64,000 bases of DNA from DATARR01 sp036376245 (GTDB taxonomy: Bacteria; Acidobacteriota; Thermoanaerobaculia; Multivoradales; UBA5704). The notes under the pieces are model-generated. The model worked only from the letters and a program-made list of their open reading frames with translations. It ran no database searches and was not told the origin of the DNA. Positions 23,993 through 31,884 of this stretch are shown one piece after another; positions within the stretch are counted from its first letter, which is position 1, and each line of letters starts with the position of its first letter. The stretch spans positions 77,087 through 141,086 of the forward strand of contig DASVAS010000069.1 of the NCBI GenBank assembly GCA_036376245.1, given 5' to 3'. The position numbers were made by a program, and so were the translations under genes.

Positions 23993-25198
23993 ATGACCGC
24001 CGCCGACCTCCTCCGCTTCTCCCTCCAGGCGCTCTCGGGGCACCGGCTGCGGACCGTCCTCTCGCTGCTCGGCATGGCCATCGGCGTGGCCGCCGTGATC
24101 ACGCTGACCGCGTTGGGCGAGGGGGCGCGGCGGTACGTGACCGACCAGTTCGCCAGCATCGGCTCGAACCTGCTGATCGTGGTGCCGGGCAAGACGGAGA
24201 CCACGGGCCTGCCGGGCGTGACCATAGCGGCGGCGAACGACCTCACCCTGGACGACTCGCGGGCGATCGGGCGCGGCGTCCCGGAGGCCGAGAAGGTGGC
24301 GCCGATGGTCATCGGCACCGAATTCGTGGAGCACGGCTCGAGGCGGCGGAGCATCGCCATCATCGGCTCGACCCACGAGTTCCTCGGCGTCCGCCGGATC
24401 GGCCTTTCCAAGGGCGAGAACCTGCCCGCCGAAGAGCTGGGACGGGGCCGGCCGGTGGTGATCCTGGGGATCAAGGCCGCCCGCGAGCTCTTCCCGGGCG
24501 ACGAGCCGCTGGGCCGCATCGTGCGCGTCGGCGACTGGCGGATGCGGGTCATCGGCGTGCTGGAGCCCAAGGGCGTGCAGCTCGGGGCCGACATCGACGA
24601 GGTCGCTCTGGTGCCCGTGGCCACCGCCATGAAGCTGTTCGACCGCCGCTCGCTGTTCCGCGTCATGGTCCAGGTCCGGGAAGGCGCCGACCTGGAGGGC
24701 GCCAAGGGAAAGATCGTCCGCCTGCTCACCGAGCGGCACGACGGCGAGGAGGACGTCACCGTACTGACCCAGGACGCGGTGGTCTCCACGTTCTCGCAGA
24801 TCCTCGGCGCCCTGACCCTGGCGCTGGGGGCCATCGCGGCGATCTCGTTGACGGTGGCGGGCATCGGCATCATGAACGTCATGCTGGTCTCGGTCTCCGA
24901 GCGGACCCGGGAGGTGGGCCTGCTGCGCGCCCTGGGCGTGAAGCGGGGGCAGGTGCTGGCGGTCTTCCTGACCGAGTCGGCCCTGCTCTCGGCGGCCGGC
25001 GGCCTGCTGGGCCTCGCCGTGGGCTGGGCGGCGGTGGGGCTGCTGGTCGAGATCTTCCCCGCCCTGCCGGCGAGCCCGCCGCCGTGGGCGGTGGCCGCCG
25101 CCCTGGGATTGTCCCTGAGCGTCGGCGTCCTGTTCGGACTCTTACCGGCCCGCCGGGCGGCGCGCCTCGATCCCGTGGCGGCGCTGGCGGGGAGATAA
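23993..25198 (+). CDS. ABC transporter permease (MacB-PCD plus FtsX domain), copy 1
   Basis: This 401-residue protein has an N-terminal helix (about 20-43, RTVLSLLGMAIGVAAVITLTALGEGA), a large periplasmic core domain (about 50-265), and three C-terminal FtsX helices (about 270-390) with the SVSERTREVGLLRALG loop that contacts the ATPase. It ends in the typical LLPARRAARLDPVAAL. This is the four-helix MacB permease architecture without a fused ATPase. It starts 15 nt from the antisense nucleotidyltransferase gene and 5 nt before the second permease gene. With the adaptor and ATPase upstream it forms a type VII ABC exporter, substrate unknown. Confidence 0.93.
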   Translation: MTAADLLRFSLQALSGHRLRTVLSLLGMAIGVAAVITLTALGEGARRYVTDQFASIGSNLLIVVPGKTETTGLPGVTIAAANDLTLDDSRAIGRGVPEAEKVAPMVIGTEFVEHGSRRRSIAIIGSTHEFLGVRRIGLSKGENLPAEELGRGRPVVILGIKAARELFPGDEPLGRIVRVGDWRMRVIGVLEPKGVQLGADIDEVALVPVATAMKLFDRRSLFRVMVQVREGADLEGAKGKIVRLLTERHDGEEDVTVLTQDAVVSTFSQILGALTLALGAIAAISLTVAGIGIMNVMLVSVSERTREVGLLRALGVKRGQVLAVFLTESALLSAAGGLLGLAVGWAAVGLLVEIFPALPASPPPWAVAAALGLSLSVGVLFGLLPARRAARLDPVAALAGR

Positions 25199-25203
25199 AA
25201 ACC

Positions 25204-26400
25204 GTGCGCGACCTGATCCGCCTCGCCTTCGGCGCCCTGACCAGCCACCGCCTGCGCTCGGCGCTGTCGATGCTGGGGATCGGCATCGGCATCGCGTCCG
25301 TGATCCTCCTCACCTCCATCGGCGAGGGGACGCGGCGCTACCTGGTGGGCATGTTCACCCAGTTCGGCACCAACATCATGGCGATCCACCCGGGCAAGTC
25401 CGAGACCACAGGGGTGCCCGGCGCGCTGGGCGGCACCACCCGCAAGCTGACCATCGACGACGCCGTGGCCCTGGAACGCATCGCCGGCGTCGAGGAGGTC
25501 GTGCCGGTGGCGTTCGGCTCCGCCCGGGTGGAGGGCAACGGCCGCGGGCGCAGCGTCTTCATCTACGGCGTCACTCCCAACGTGCCGCGGGCCTGGAAGT
25601 TCGATATCCGCCAGGGGCAGTTCTGGCCGGCGGGGGACCCCAACCGGGGCGCGCAGCTCGCCGTCCTCGGTCCCAAGCTCAAGCAGGAGCTGTTCGGCGA
25701 GGAGAACGCCCTGGGCCGCTTCGTGCGCATCGGCGGCACCCGCTTCCGGGTGATCGGCATCATGTCGTCCAAGGGGCAGTTCCTCGGCTTCGACATCGAC
25801 GACTCGGCGTACATCCCGGTGGCCAGCGCCATGAAGGTGTTCAACATGACCGAGCTGGTGGAGATCGACCTCGTCTACGCGCACGCGGGGCTGGCGGACA
25901 TGGTGCAGCGGGAGGTGACGCGCATCCTCACCGACCGCCACGCCGGCGAGGAGGACTTCACCGTCACCACCCAGGCGGCGATGCTCTCGGTGTTCGACAA
26001 CGTCATGAACGTGGTGACGCTCTCGGTGGGGGCCATCGCCGGCATCTCCCTGCTGGTGGGGGCGATCGGCATCCTGACCATGATGTGGATCGCCGTGGGC
26101 GAGCGCACGGCGGAGATCGGCCTCGCCCGCGCCATCGGGGCCACCCGGCGGCAGATCCACCTGCTCTTCCTGGCGGAGGCGGCGGCCCTGGCCACGGCGG
26201 GCGGCGCGCTGGGCATCCTGGCCGGGCTGGGGATGGCGGCGCTGCTCCGGCTGGCGGTACCGGGGCTGCCCGTGCACACGCCGCTCCTCTTCGTGGTGCT
26301 GGCGGTGGCGGTCAGCGTGGCGACCGGCCTGCTCTCCGGCCTCCTCCCCGCCCGCCGGGCGGCGGCGCTGGACCCTATTGAAGCGCTGCGGGCGGAGTAG
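25204..26400 (+). CDS. ABC transporter permease (MacB-PCD plus FtsX domain), copy 2
   Basis: This 398-residue paralogue of the preceding permease has the same plan: N-terminal helix (LRSALSMLGIGIGIASVILLTSIGEG), periplasmic core, three C-terminal helices with the AVGERTAEIGLARAIG loop, and an end LLPARRAAALDPIEALRAE. Two different permeases beside one ATPase suggest a heterodimeric channel. The start is GTG at 25204, five nt after the upstream stop, where homology begins (VRDLIRLAFGALTSHRLRS). The stop lies 2 bp from that of the convergent amrA gene, within a 16-bp perfect palindrome. Confidence 0.93.
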   Translation: MRDLIRLAFGALTSHRLRSALSMLGIGIGIASVILLTSIGEGTRRYLVGMFTQFGTNIMAIHPGKSETTGVPGALGGTTRKLTIDDAVALERIAGVEEVVPVAFGSARVEGNGRGRSVFIYGVTPNVPRAWKFDIRQGQFWPAGDPNRGAQLAVLGPKLKQELFGEENALGRFVRIGGTRFRVIGIMSSKGQFLGFDIDDSAYIPVASAMKVFNMTELVEIDLVYAHAGLADMVQREVTRILTDRHAGEEDFTVTTQAAMLSVFDNVMNVVTLSVGAIAGISLLVGAIGILTMMWIAVGERTAEIGLARAIGATRRQIHLLFLAEAAALATAGGALGILAGLGMAALLRLAVPGLPVHTPLLFVVLAVAVSVATGLLSGLLPARRAAALDPIEALRAE

Positions 26401-26402
26401 GC

Positions 26403-26981
26403 CTACTCCTCCTCCTCCCACTTGAGAACCGTATAGCGGCTGAGCCGGACGCCCGGCGCCCAGAAACCGGGCCGGAGCCCGGCTTTTTTCTTCAACTGGC
26501 CCAGGAACTCGTAGGGATCGGGGAGCTGCTCCCAGACCTGCGGCAGGAAGGTGCCGCGGCATTCCTCGTACTCCAGGATGACGCCGTCGATGCCGGGACA
26601 CAGCAGCGCCAACGCTTCCTCCTCGCACGAGCAGGCCAGCGGCTCAGGGGACGACAGCAGAGAGACCTCGATGGAGAGGCCGGCGTACTCCTCCCGCTCC
26701 AGCGGCCGGAAACGCGTGTCCTGGAAGGCGGAGGCACGGGCATTGCGCCAGACGTCCTCGAAAAGGGACCGGTACGCCTGGATCGAGCCCACGCAGCCCC
26801 GCAGGCTCCCCCGCCACCGCAAGGTCACGAACGTGGCGCCGGGCTCCCGCAGCCAGGGCTCGTCGTAGGTTCCGGACGCGCCGAGGCCGAGGGCCTCCGC
26901 CACGCTCTCGCGGGCGATCCGCAGGAGGGTCCGGCCGCGCCCGGAATCCCAGGGCTCACTCGTGGAAGGCGAAGACTCCAT
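26403..26981 (-). CDS. amrA: AmmeMemoRadiSam system protein A (AMMECR1 domain)
   Basis: This 192-residue AMMECR1 protein carries the family signature LRGCVGSIQAY at about 60-70, the DTRFRPLEREEYAGLSIEVSLLS stretch, and GTFLPQVWEQLPDPYEFLGQLKKKAG near the end, all classic for the family. AMMECR1 proteins are conserved from archaea to man, and the biochemical role is not settled. In prokaryotes they occur with a Memo-like protein and a radical SAM protein. Here the start overlaps the 3' end of the Memo-like gene by 26 nt, while no radical SAM gene is present in the window. Confidence 0.93.
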   Translation of the reverse strand: MESSPSTSEPWDSGRGRTLLRIARESVAEALGLGASGTYDEPWLREPGATFVTLRWRGSLRGCVGSIQAYRSLFEDVWRNARASAFQDTRFRPLEREEYAGLSIEVSLLSSPEPLACSCEEEALALLCPGIDGVILEYEECRGTFLPQVWEQLPDPYEFLGQLKKKAGLRPGFWAPGVRLSRYTVLKWEEEE

Positions 26982-27741
26982 ACCCCACGACCCTGGACGG
27001 ATCTCCGGCGGTGTCCGCCGAGTTGCGCAGATCCAGCAGCTCGGCCCTCATGCCGCGCCGCCGGGCCGCCGTCAGCAGCCCGTTGATGGGCGCCGCGCCG
27101 CACGCCTGCCTGGAATGCAGCGGCCCCTTCAGGGCCAGGATGGCGTCCGCCGTCTCGCGGTCCGCCCGCCGCGCCGCTTCGTACGAGAGATAGTGGGAGA
27201 GGTCGGAGCTGATCACCACCAGCGTCTCCGGCCCGCCCCACAGCCGGTCCAGGACCTCCGCGATCTCCTCCCCGCTCGCCTGCCCCACGACCAGCGGGAC
27301 GAGGTCGAATTCTCCCAGCAGGGTCTGCAGGAACGGCAGCTCCACCTCCAGCGCGTGCTCGCGGGCGTGGGCCTCCGGGATCACCCGCACCTGCGGCAGC
27401 CGGATGGCCGCCTGGCACCCCTCGGGCTCGATGCGGATCTCGCCCAGAGGAGTCGAGAACCGCCCGTCTCCCGGCAGCGCCAGCCCATGGATCGGCACGA
27501 AGTGGGAGGGGCCCAGGAGGATCACGCGCCGGATCGTCCCCGCGGCGGACGCCACGGCGCGGAACGCGCTCCCGGCGATCGGGCCGGAGTAGACGTATCC
27601 CGCATGGGGAGCGATGACCGCCTTGGGAGCCGGTCCGTCGGCTGGCGCCGCGCCCAGGAAGCCCTCGACCATGGAGGTCAGCTCGGCGGGATCGTCAGGG
27701 TAGAACAGGCCGGCGACGGCGGTGGGACGGACAGTGGCCAT
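26956..27741 (-). CDS. amrB: AmmeMemoRadiSam system protein B (Memo-like)
   Basis: This 261-residue Memo-family protein begins RPTAVAGLFYPDDPAEL, followed by VIAPHAGYVYSGPIAGSAF, ILLGPSHFVP, REHALEVELPFLQ and VVISSDLSHYLSYEAA. The conserved His residues in PHAGY, PSH, REHALE and SDLSHY correspond to the metal-site set of extradiol dioxygenase-like Memo proteins. The role in bacteria is unknown. It sits upstream of amrA in one transcript and is preceded by a dispersed repeat element. Confidence 0.94.
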   Translation of the reverse strand: MATVRPTAVAGLFYPDDPAELTSMVEGFLGAAPADGPAPKAVIAPHAGYVYSGPIAGSAFRAVASAAGTIRRVILLGPSHFVPIHGLALPGDGRFSTPLGEIRIEPEGCQAAIRLPQVRVIPEAHAREHALEVELPFLQTLLGEFDLVPLVVGQASGEEIAEVLDRLWGGPETLVVISSDLSHYLSYEAARRADRETADAILALKGPLHSRQACGAAPINGLLTAARRRGMRAELLDLRNSADTAGDPSRVVGYGVFAFHE

Positions 27742-27778
27742 GGCGGGTCCAATGTAGCATTGCTTTCCCCACGGCCCG

Positions 27779-27963
27779 CCCTTGAGACCTCACCCTCGAT
27801 CCCTCTCCCATCTCCCTGCCGCCCGCCCCCGGGAGAGGGAGGTCTCTGCGCTTGAGGTCATTCTGAGCTTGGCAAGATCGCTGACTCATCGTTCCCCCTC
27901 TCCCGGGAGGAGGGCGGGGGGCGGGAGAGGGGGCCAGGGGGTGAGGTCTCGAAGGGCATGCCG
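27779..27963. repeat. Dispersed palindromic element, copy A (about 185 bp)
   Basis: The left end (CCCTTGAGACCTCACCCTCG) is a near reverse complement of the right end (...GGGGGTGAGGTCTCGAAGGG), giving a large dyad with C-rich and G-rich arms. A central core of 33 nt at 27871-27903 (starting GGCAAGATCGCTGACTCATC) is identical to positions 47371-47403. It fills most of the 250-bp gap between amrB and the CheR-like gene. No coding capacity is apparent. Confidence 0.88.
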
Positions 27964-27991
27964 TCCCAGCCCTCACCGCGACCCTGAAGAC

Positions 27992-29419
27992 CTACTTACC
28001 CTTCAACACCTGCCGGCACCGCCGCTGGGCCCGCTCGCGGTCGGGGAAGGGCAATCCCTCGAACAGCAGCAGCGTCCGCTCGCGCCCGCCCGCTAGGGTC
28101 GTCAACACTTCCCGGAACTGGTGCTCGGCGCGGTCGCGGTGGCCGAGACGCAGCAGGCAGTCGGCCAGCAGCACGCGGACCTGGAAGAGGGAAGGGTCGA
28201 GGTAGAGGGCCGCCCGGTAGGAGGTGACGGCTTCCTCGGCGCGGCCGGAGAGGTCGTGAATGAATCCCTCCAGGGCGTGCGCCGCCGGCTCCGAAGGATC
28301 GGCGGCCAGAGCCTGCGCGATCATCTTGCCGGCCTCGCCGAAGCGGTTCGCCGCCAGCTCCCGGGAGGCGTTCATGAGCAGCTCGTAGACGCCGCAGGGC
28401 TGGACGGCCGCGGGCTCCTCAACCCCCGCGGATGCGACGGGCGCCGGGGGCGGCGCCGCGGCGGCGCGGGAGACGCTCCAGTCCCGCGGATGCTCCTGGT
28501 CGAGCCAGCTCTCCCGCGGCTTCTCGGGCTCCGGGGCCGGCCGGGCGCGGCGGGGCACGGGCTTCGGCGGCGGCGCCGCGGGGGCGGGCGCGGCCTCGCG
28601 ATGGCGATAGGCGAAGCAGGGTCCCAGATCCACCGCCTCCAGCTCGTCCTGGATCTGCCACAGCGTCTCCGAGGCGCCCAGGAAGAGGAAACCCTGGGGC
28701 GCCAGCATCCGCGCCACCTGCGAGATCACCAGGCGTTGCAGGGGCCGGCGGAAGTAGATCAGGACGTTGCGCATCAGGACCAGATCCCATTCCTGCTGCG
28801 GCAGCGGGAAGGGCGTGTGGGCGAGGTTGAGCGGCTGGTACTGGATGCGCGAGCGCAGGCCGGCGTCGAGCTCGTAGAGCTTGCCCCGGCGGGTGAACCA
28901 GCGCTCCAGCATCGGCGGCGGCACCTGGGAGACCGCCCGCTCGCCGTAGAGGCCGAGGCGCGCGCCGGCGAGAGCCTCCTCGTCCAGATCCGTGGCCACG
29001 ATGCTCCAGGTCCAGCCGGTGAGGGAGGGCTCGTCGGCCAGCAGCATGGCCAGGGTGGCCGGCTCCTCGCCGCGGGCGCAGGCCGCCGACCAGATGCGCA
29101 GGTGGCGCGTCCCGGCCCGCGCCCGCACGAGGATCGGCAGCACGTGCCGGCGGATGATCTCGAACTGCTGCGGCGCCCGGAAGAAGTAGGACTCCTTGAT
29201 GGTGACGAGGGCGATCAGGCTGCCCCACTCGCCTTCGAGCTCCCGCCGGGTAAGGGCCCGCACGTACTCGGCGAGGCCGGGGAGCCGGTTGACGTGCGCC
29301 CGCCGTTGCGCCACCTCCTCCAGGAACCCGTACCGGGCGGACGGGATGACGTTGCCCGTGACCTCGCGGATCAGCGCCGCGAGCTCCTGGACCGCCGGGG
29401 AGGACGCGGCATGGCTCAT
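27992..29419 (-). CDS. cheR: CheR-type chemoreceptor methyltransferase with C-terminal TPR (WspC-like)
   Basis: This protein has 475 residues. A CheR N-terminal helical domain (about 8-70) precedes an SAM-dependent methyltransferase domain (about 75-275; IWSAACARGEEPATLAMLL, VATDLDEEAL, LVLMRNVLIYF). A Pro/Ala-rich linker (about 280-345) leads to TPR-like helices (about 355-470). CheR methylates receptor glutamates using S-adenosylmethionine. The CheR-TPR fusion is the form seen as WspC in Wsp surface-sensing systems. It overlaps the GGDEF regulator gene by 4 nt (ATGA) and is the last gene of the chemosensory operon. Confidence 0.92.
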   Translation of the reverse strand: MSHAASSPAVQELAALIREVTGNVIPSARYGFLEEVAQRRAHVNRLPGLAEYVRALTRRELEGEWGSLIALVTIKESYFFRAPQQFEIIRRHVLPILVRARAGTRHLRIWSAACARGEEPATLAMLLADEPSLTGWTWSIVATDLDEEALAGARLGLYGERAVSQVPPPMLERWFTRRGKLYELDAGLRSRIQYQPLNLAHTPFPLPQQEWDLVLMRNVLIYFRRPLQRLVISQVARMLAPQGFLFLGASETLWQIQDELEAVDLGPCFAYRHREAAPAPAAPPPKPVPRRARPAPEPEKPRESWLDQEHPRDWSVSRAAAAPPPAPVASAGVEEPAAVQPCGVYELLMNASRELAANRFGEAGKMIAQALAADPSEPAAHALEGFIHDLSGRAEEAVTSYRAALYLDPSLFQVRVLLADCLLRLGHRDRAEHQFREVLTTLAGGRERTLLLFEGLPFPDRERAQRRCRQVLKGK

Positions 29420-30843
29420 GGGCGCACGAGGTTCCGGCCGGCGTCCTTGGCTTCATACAGACGGCGGTCCGCCAGCGAGACGAGGAGGTCGCTGCTCTGG
29501 AAGCCCGTCAGCTCGTCCCGCGACGCGACGCCGAAGGAGGCCGTGGTCCGCACCTCGCCGCCGGAGATGCGCACGGCATGGCTGGCCAGCCCCAGGCGCA
29601 GCCGCTCGGCCGCCCGGCGGGCGGCGTCGAGGTCCACCTGCGGCATCACGACCAGGAACTCCTCGCCGCCGTAGCGCCCGAGCAGGTCGGTGCCGCGCAG
29701 GCACCGCCGCAGGGCGGCCGCCCCTTCCCGCAGCACGGCGTCGCCCACCAGGTGGCCGTGGGTGTCGTTGATCTCCTTGAAGTGGTCGAAGTCGCAGAGC
29801 ACGACGCTCAGGGGGTACCGATAGCGCCGGGCCCGCTCCAGCTCCTCGGTCAGGCGGGCGTAGATGGTCCGGTGGTTGAGCTGCCGGGTCAGGCCGTCCA
29901 TCATGGAGAGCTCGTGCAGCCGCTGGGAGAGGCGGGCGTTGTCGAGCACGACGGCGAGATGCCCGGTCATGCCTTCCAGGAGGGCGCCGGTGGAGGCGTC
30001 GAACTCGTGCGGGTCCCGGGGCAGCAGCGCCAGGACGCCCGCGGCTTCGCGCAACGCCAGGGGGAACCAGACGGCGGCCTCCAGGTCGATGGCCACGTCG
30101 CCCCGCTCTCCCGTGACCTTCACCTCCAGAGGGGTGTTCGGCAAGGGGTCCAGCGTCTTCGTGAGCAGCTCCTTCAGCGTCTCGACGTCGGAGTTGCGGA
30201 CCGGATCCTGGAGGTGGATGTGGAGCATGGCGGCATCCAGCTCGGAGACCGCCACGGCCAGGAACTGGGCGTCGACGACCTGGCCCAGGGTCTCCAGGGC
30301 GCCGCCGGCCGCCTCGTGGAAATCGTTGGCGGCCATGCCGCGCTCCAGGAGCGTGTTGACCACCGTGGCTTGGAGCAGCGAGGCGTCAAGGTGGCGCGCC
30401 ACCCGGGCGAGCACCTCCACGGGCCCCATGGCCTGGAGGTCCAGGCCGGGGCCGCCGGCGGCGGGCCTGGCCGCGCCCGCCGCGGCGAGCCGGGTGACGG
30501 TGGCGACCAGATCGCCCGGCTGGAAGTCCTTGGTGAGGTAGGCGTCCGCGCCGGTGCGCAGGCCCCAGTAGCGGGAGGCGGCCTCGCCGTGGCTGGTGAG
30601 GATCAAAACGGGGATGTGGGAGCTGGCGGGATCCGCCTTGAGGAGCCGGAGCAGCGGGAAGCCGTCCATGGTGGGCATCTCGAGGTCGGTGATCACCACC
30701 GCCGGCTGTTCCCGCAAGGCGGCCATCGCCCCCTCGGCGCCGTCGCGCGCCTCCAGGACGTCGAAACCGGCGCCGCGCAGGGTGCGGGAGAGGATCGCCC
30801 GCGTCACCTCGCTATCGTCCACCACCAGCACCCGGCGCTTCAC
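29416..30843 (-). CDS. Response regulator diguanylate cyclase (REC-GAF-GGDEF, WspR-like)
   Basis: The 475 residues begin with a receiver domain (about 1-118), whose phospho-acceptor Asp lies in VVITDLEMPTMDG. A GAF-like region follows (about 150-300), then a GGDEF domain (about 310-475; DFDHFKEINDTHGH and active-site GGEEF). An RxxD inhibitory site (RGTD) sits exactly five residues before GGEEF, so product inhibition is likely. It should make c-di-GMP when phosphorylated by the CheA of this operon. The start is GTG at 30843, with GGGAGG just upstream and a GTGA overlap with the cheB stop. The GAF insert is absent from classic WspR. Confidence 0.92.
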   Translation of the reverse strand: MKRRVLVVDDSEVTRAILSRTLRGAGFDVLEARDGAEGAMAALREQPAVVITDLEMPTMDGFPLLRLLKADPASSHIPVLILTSHGEAASRYWGLRTGADAYLTKDFQPGDLVATVTRLAAAGAARPAAGGPGLDLQAMGPVEVLARVARHLDASLLQATVVNTLLERGMAANDFHEAAGGALETLGQVVDAQFLAVAVSELDAAMLHIHLQDPVRNSDVETLKELLTKTLDPLPNTPLEVKVTGERGDVAIDLEAAVWFPLALREAAGVLALLPRDPHEFDASTGALLEGMTGHLAVVLDNARLSQRLHELSMMDGLTRQLNHRTIYARLTEELERARRYRYPLSVVLCDFDHFKEINDTHGHLVGDAVLREGAAALRRCLRGTDLLGRYGGEEFLVVMPQVDLDAARRAAERLRLGLASHAVRISGGEVRTTASFGVASRDELTGFQSSDLLVSLADRRLYEAKDAGRNLVRP

Positions 30844-31868
30844 CGTCCTCCCTTCCACAGCCGCGCCAGGGTGCGGGCGAGATCCCGGGGCGGCAGCGCC
30901 ACCTCCGCCGCGCCCCGCTCCAGCGCCACGCGGGGCATGCCGAAGACGACCGAGCTGGCCTCGTCCTGCACCAGGGTGACGCCCCCCGCCTGGCGCAGGG
31001 CGAGCAGCCCCTCGACGCCGTCGGCCCCCATGCCGGTCAGCAGCACTCCCGCCACCTGGTGGGGGCAGGACGCGGCGCAGGAGAGGAACATCTCGTCCAC
31101 GGACGGGCGGTGGCCCTTGCGCGCCGGAGTCTCGGAGTCCAGGCGCAGCACGCCGTCGGGCTCCATCCGCAGGTGGGAGCCGCCGGGCGCCAGGCGCACG
31201 GCGCCGCGCCGCAGCGCTTCGCCGTCCTGGGCCAGCCGGATGTCGAGGGGAAGCTCCTTGTTGAGCCAGTCGGCGAAGGCCAGCTCGAAGCCGGAGGCGA
31301 TGTGCTGGACGATCAGGAACCCGACCGGGGGATCGGCCGGCACCTCCTCCAGCAGCTCGCGGATGGCCGCGGGACCACCGGTGGAGGCGCCGATGGCGAC
31401 CCAGCGCAGCTCGACCGCGTCCGTAGCCAGCTCCTGCGGCGCCACGGCGCGCTGCCGCGTCACCCGCGGGGCGGTCTGGGCCTTGGCCACGGTGCGGACC
31501 GTCTCCGGCAGGCTCTCCGCGAGCTGCTGCCAGCTCGTCGTGTCCTCCGGCTTGGGAAGGACCTCGAGGGCGCCCCGGCGCATGGCCTCGAAGGCCGTCT
31601 GCATCTGGTTGCGGTTGGCCCGCGAGGAGAGGACCACGATGGGCGTCGGCCGCGTGGCCATGATCTTCTCCGTCGCCTGGTAGCCGTCCATCACCGGCAT
31701 CTGGAGGTCCATCACCACCACGTCCGGCTGCAGATCGATCACCGCCTGCAGGGCCTGGGCGCCGTCGGCGGCCTCGCCGGCCACCTTGATGTCCCGGGTG
31801 CGGGAGAAGAAACGCCGCAACACCGCCCTCACCGAGGGCGAGTCGTCCACCAGCAGGATGCGGATCAA
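30840..31868 (-). CDS. cheB: Chemotaxis response regulator protein-glutamate methylesterase
   Basis: This 342-residue protein has the standard CheB layout. The receiver domain (about 1-120) has the acceptor Asp in VVVMDLQMPVMDG. The methylesterase domain (about 155-340) holds the catalytic triad Ser in IGASTGGP, His in VQHIASGF and Asp in LTGMGADG. It removes methyl groups from receptors and gives adaptation opposite to CheR. It lies between the CheA-REC gene (16-nt gap) and the GGDEF regulator, which it overlaps, matching the place of WspF. Confidence 0.95.
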   Translation of the reverse strand: MIRILLVDDSPSVRAVLRRFFSRTRDIKVAGEAADGAQALQAVIDLQPDVVVMDLQMPVMDGYQATEKIMATRPTPIVVLSSRANRNQMQTAFEAMRRGALEVLPKPEDTTSWQQLAESLPETVRTVAKAQTAPRVTRQRAVAPQELATDAVELRWVAIGASTGGPAAIRELLEEVPADPPVGFLIVQHIASGFELAFADWLNKELPLDIRLAQDGEALRRGAVRLAPGGSHLRMEPDGVLRLDSETPARKGHRPSVDEMFLSCAASCPHQVAGVLLTGMGADGVEGLLALRQAGGVTLVQDEASSVVFGMPRVALERGAAEVALPPRDLARTLARLWKGGR

Positions 31869-31884
31869 GCCGGGCCTCTTCTCT

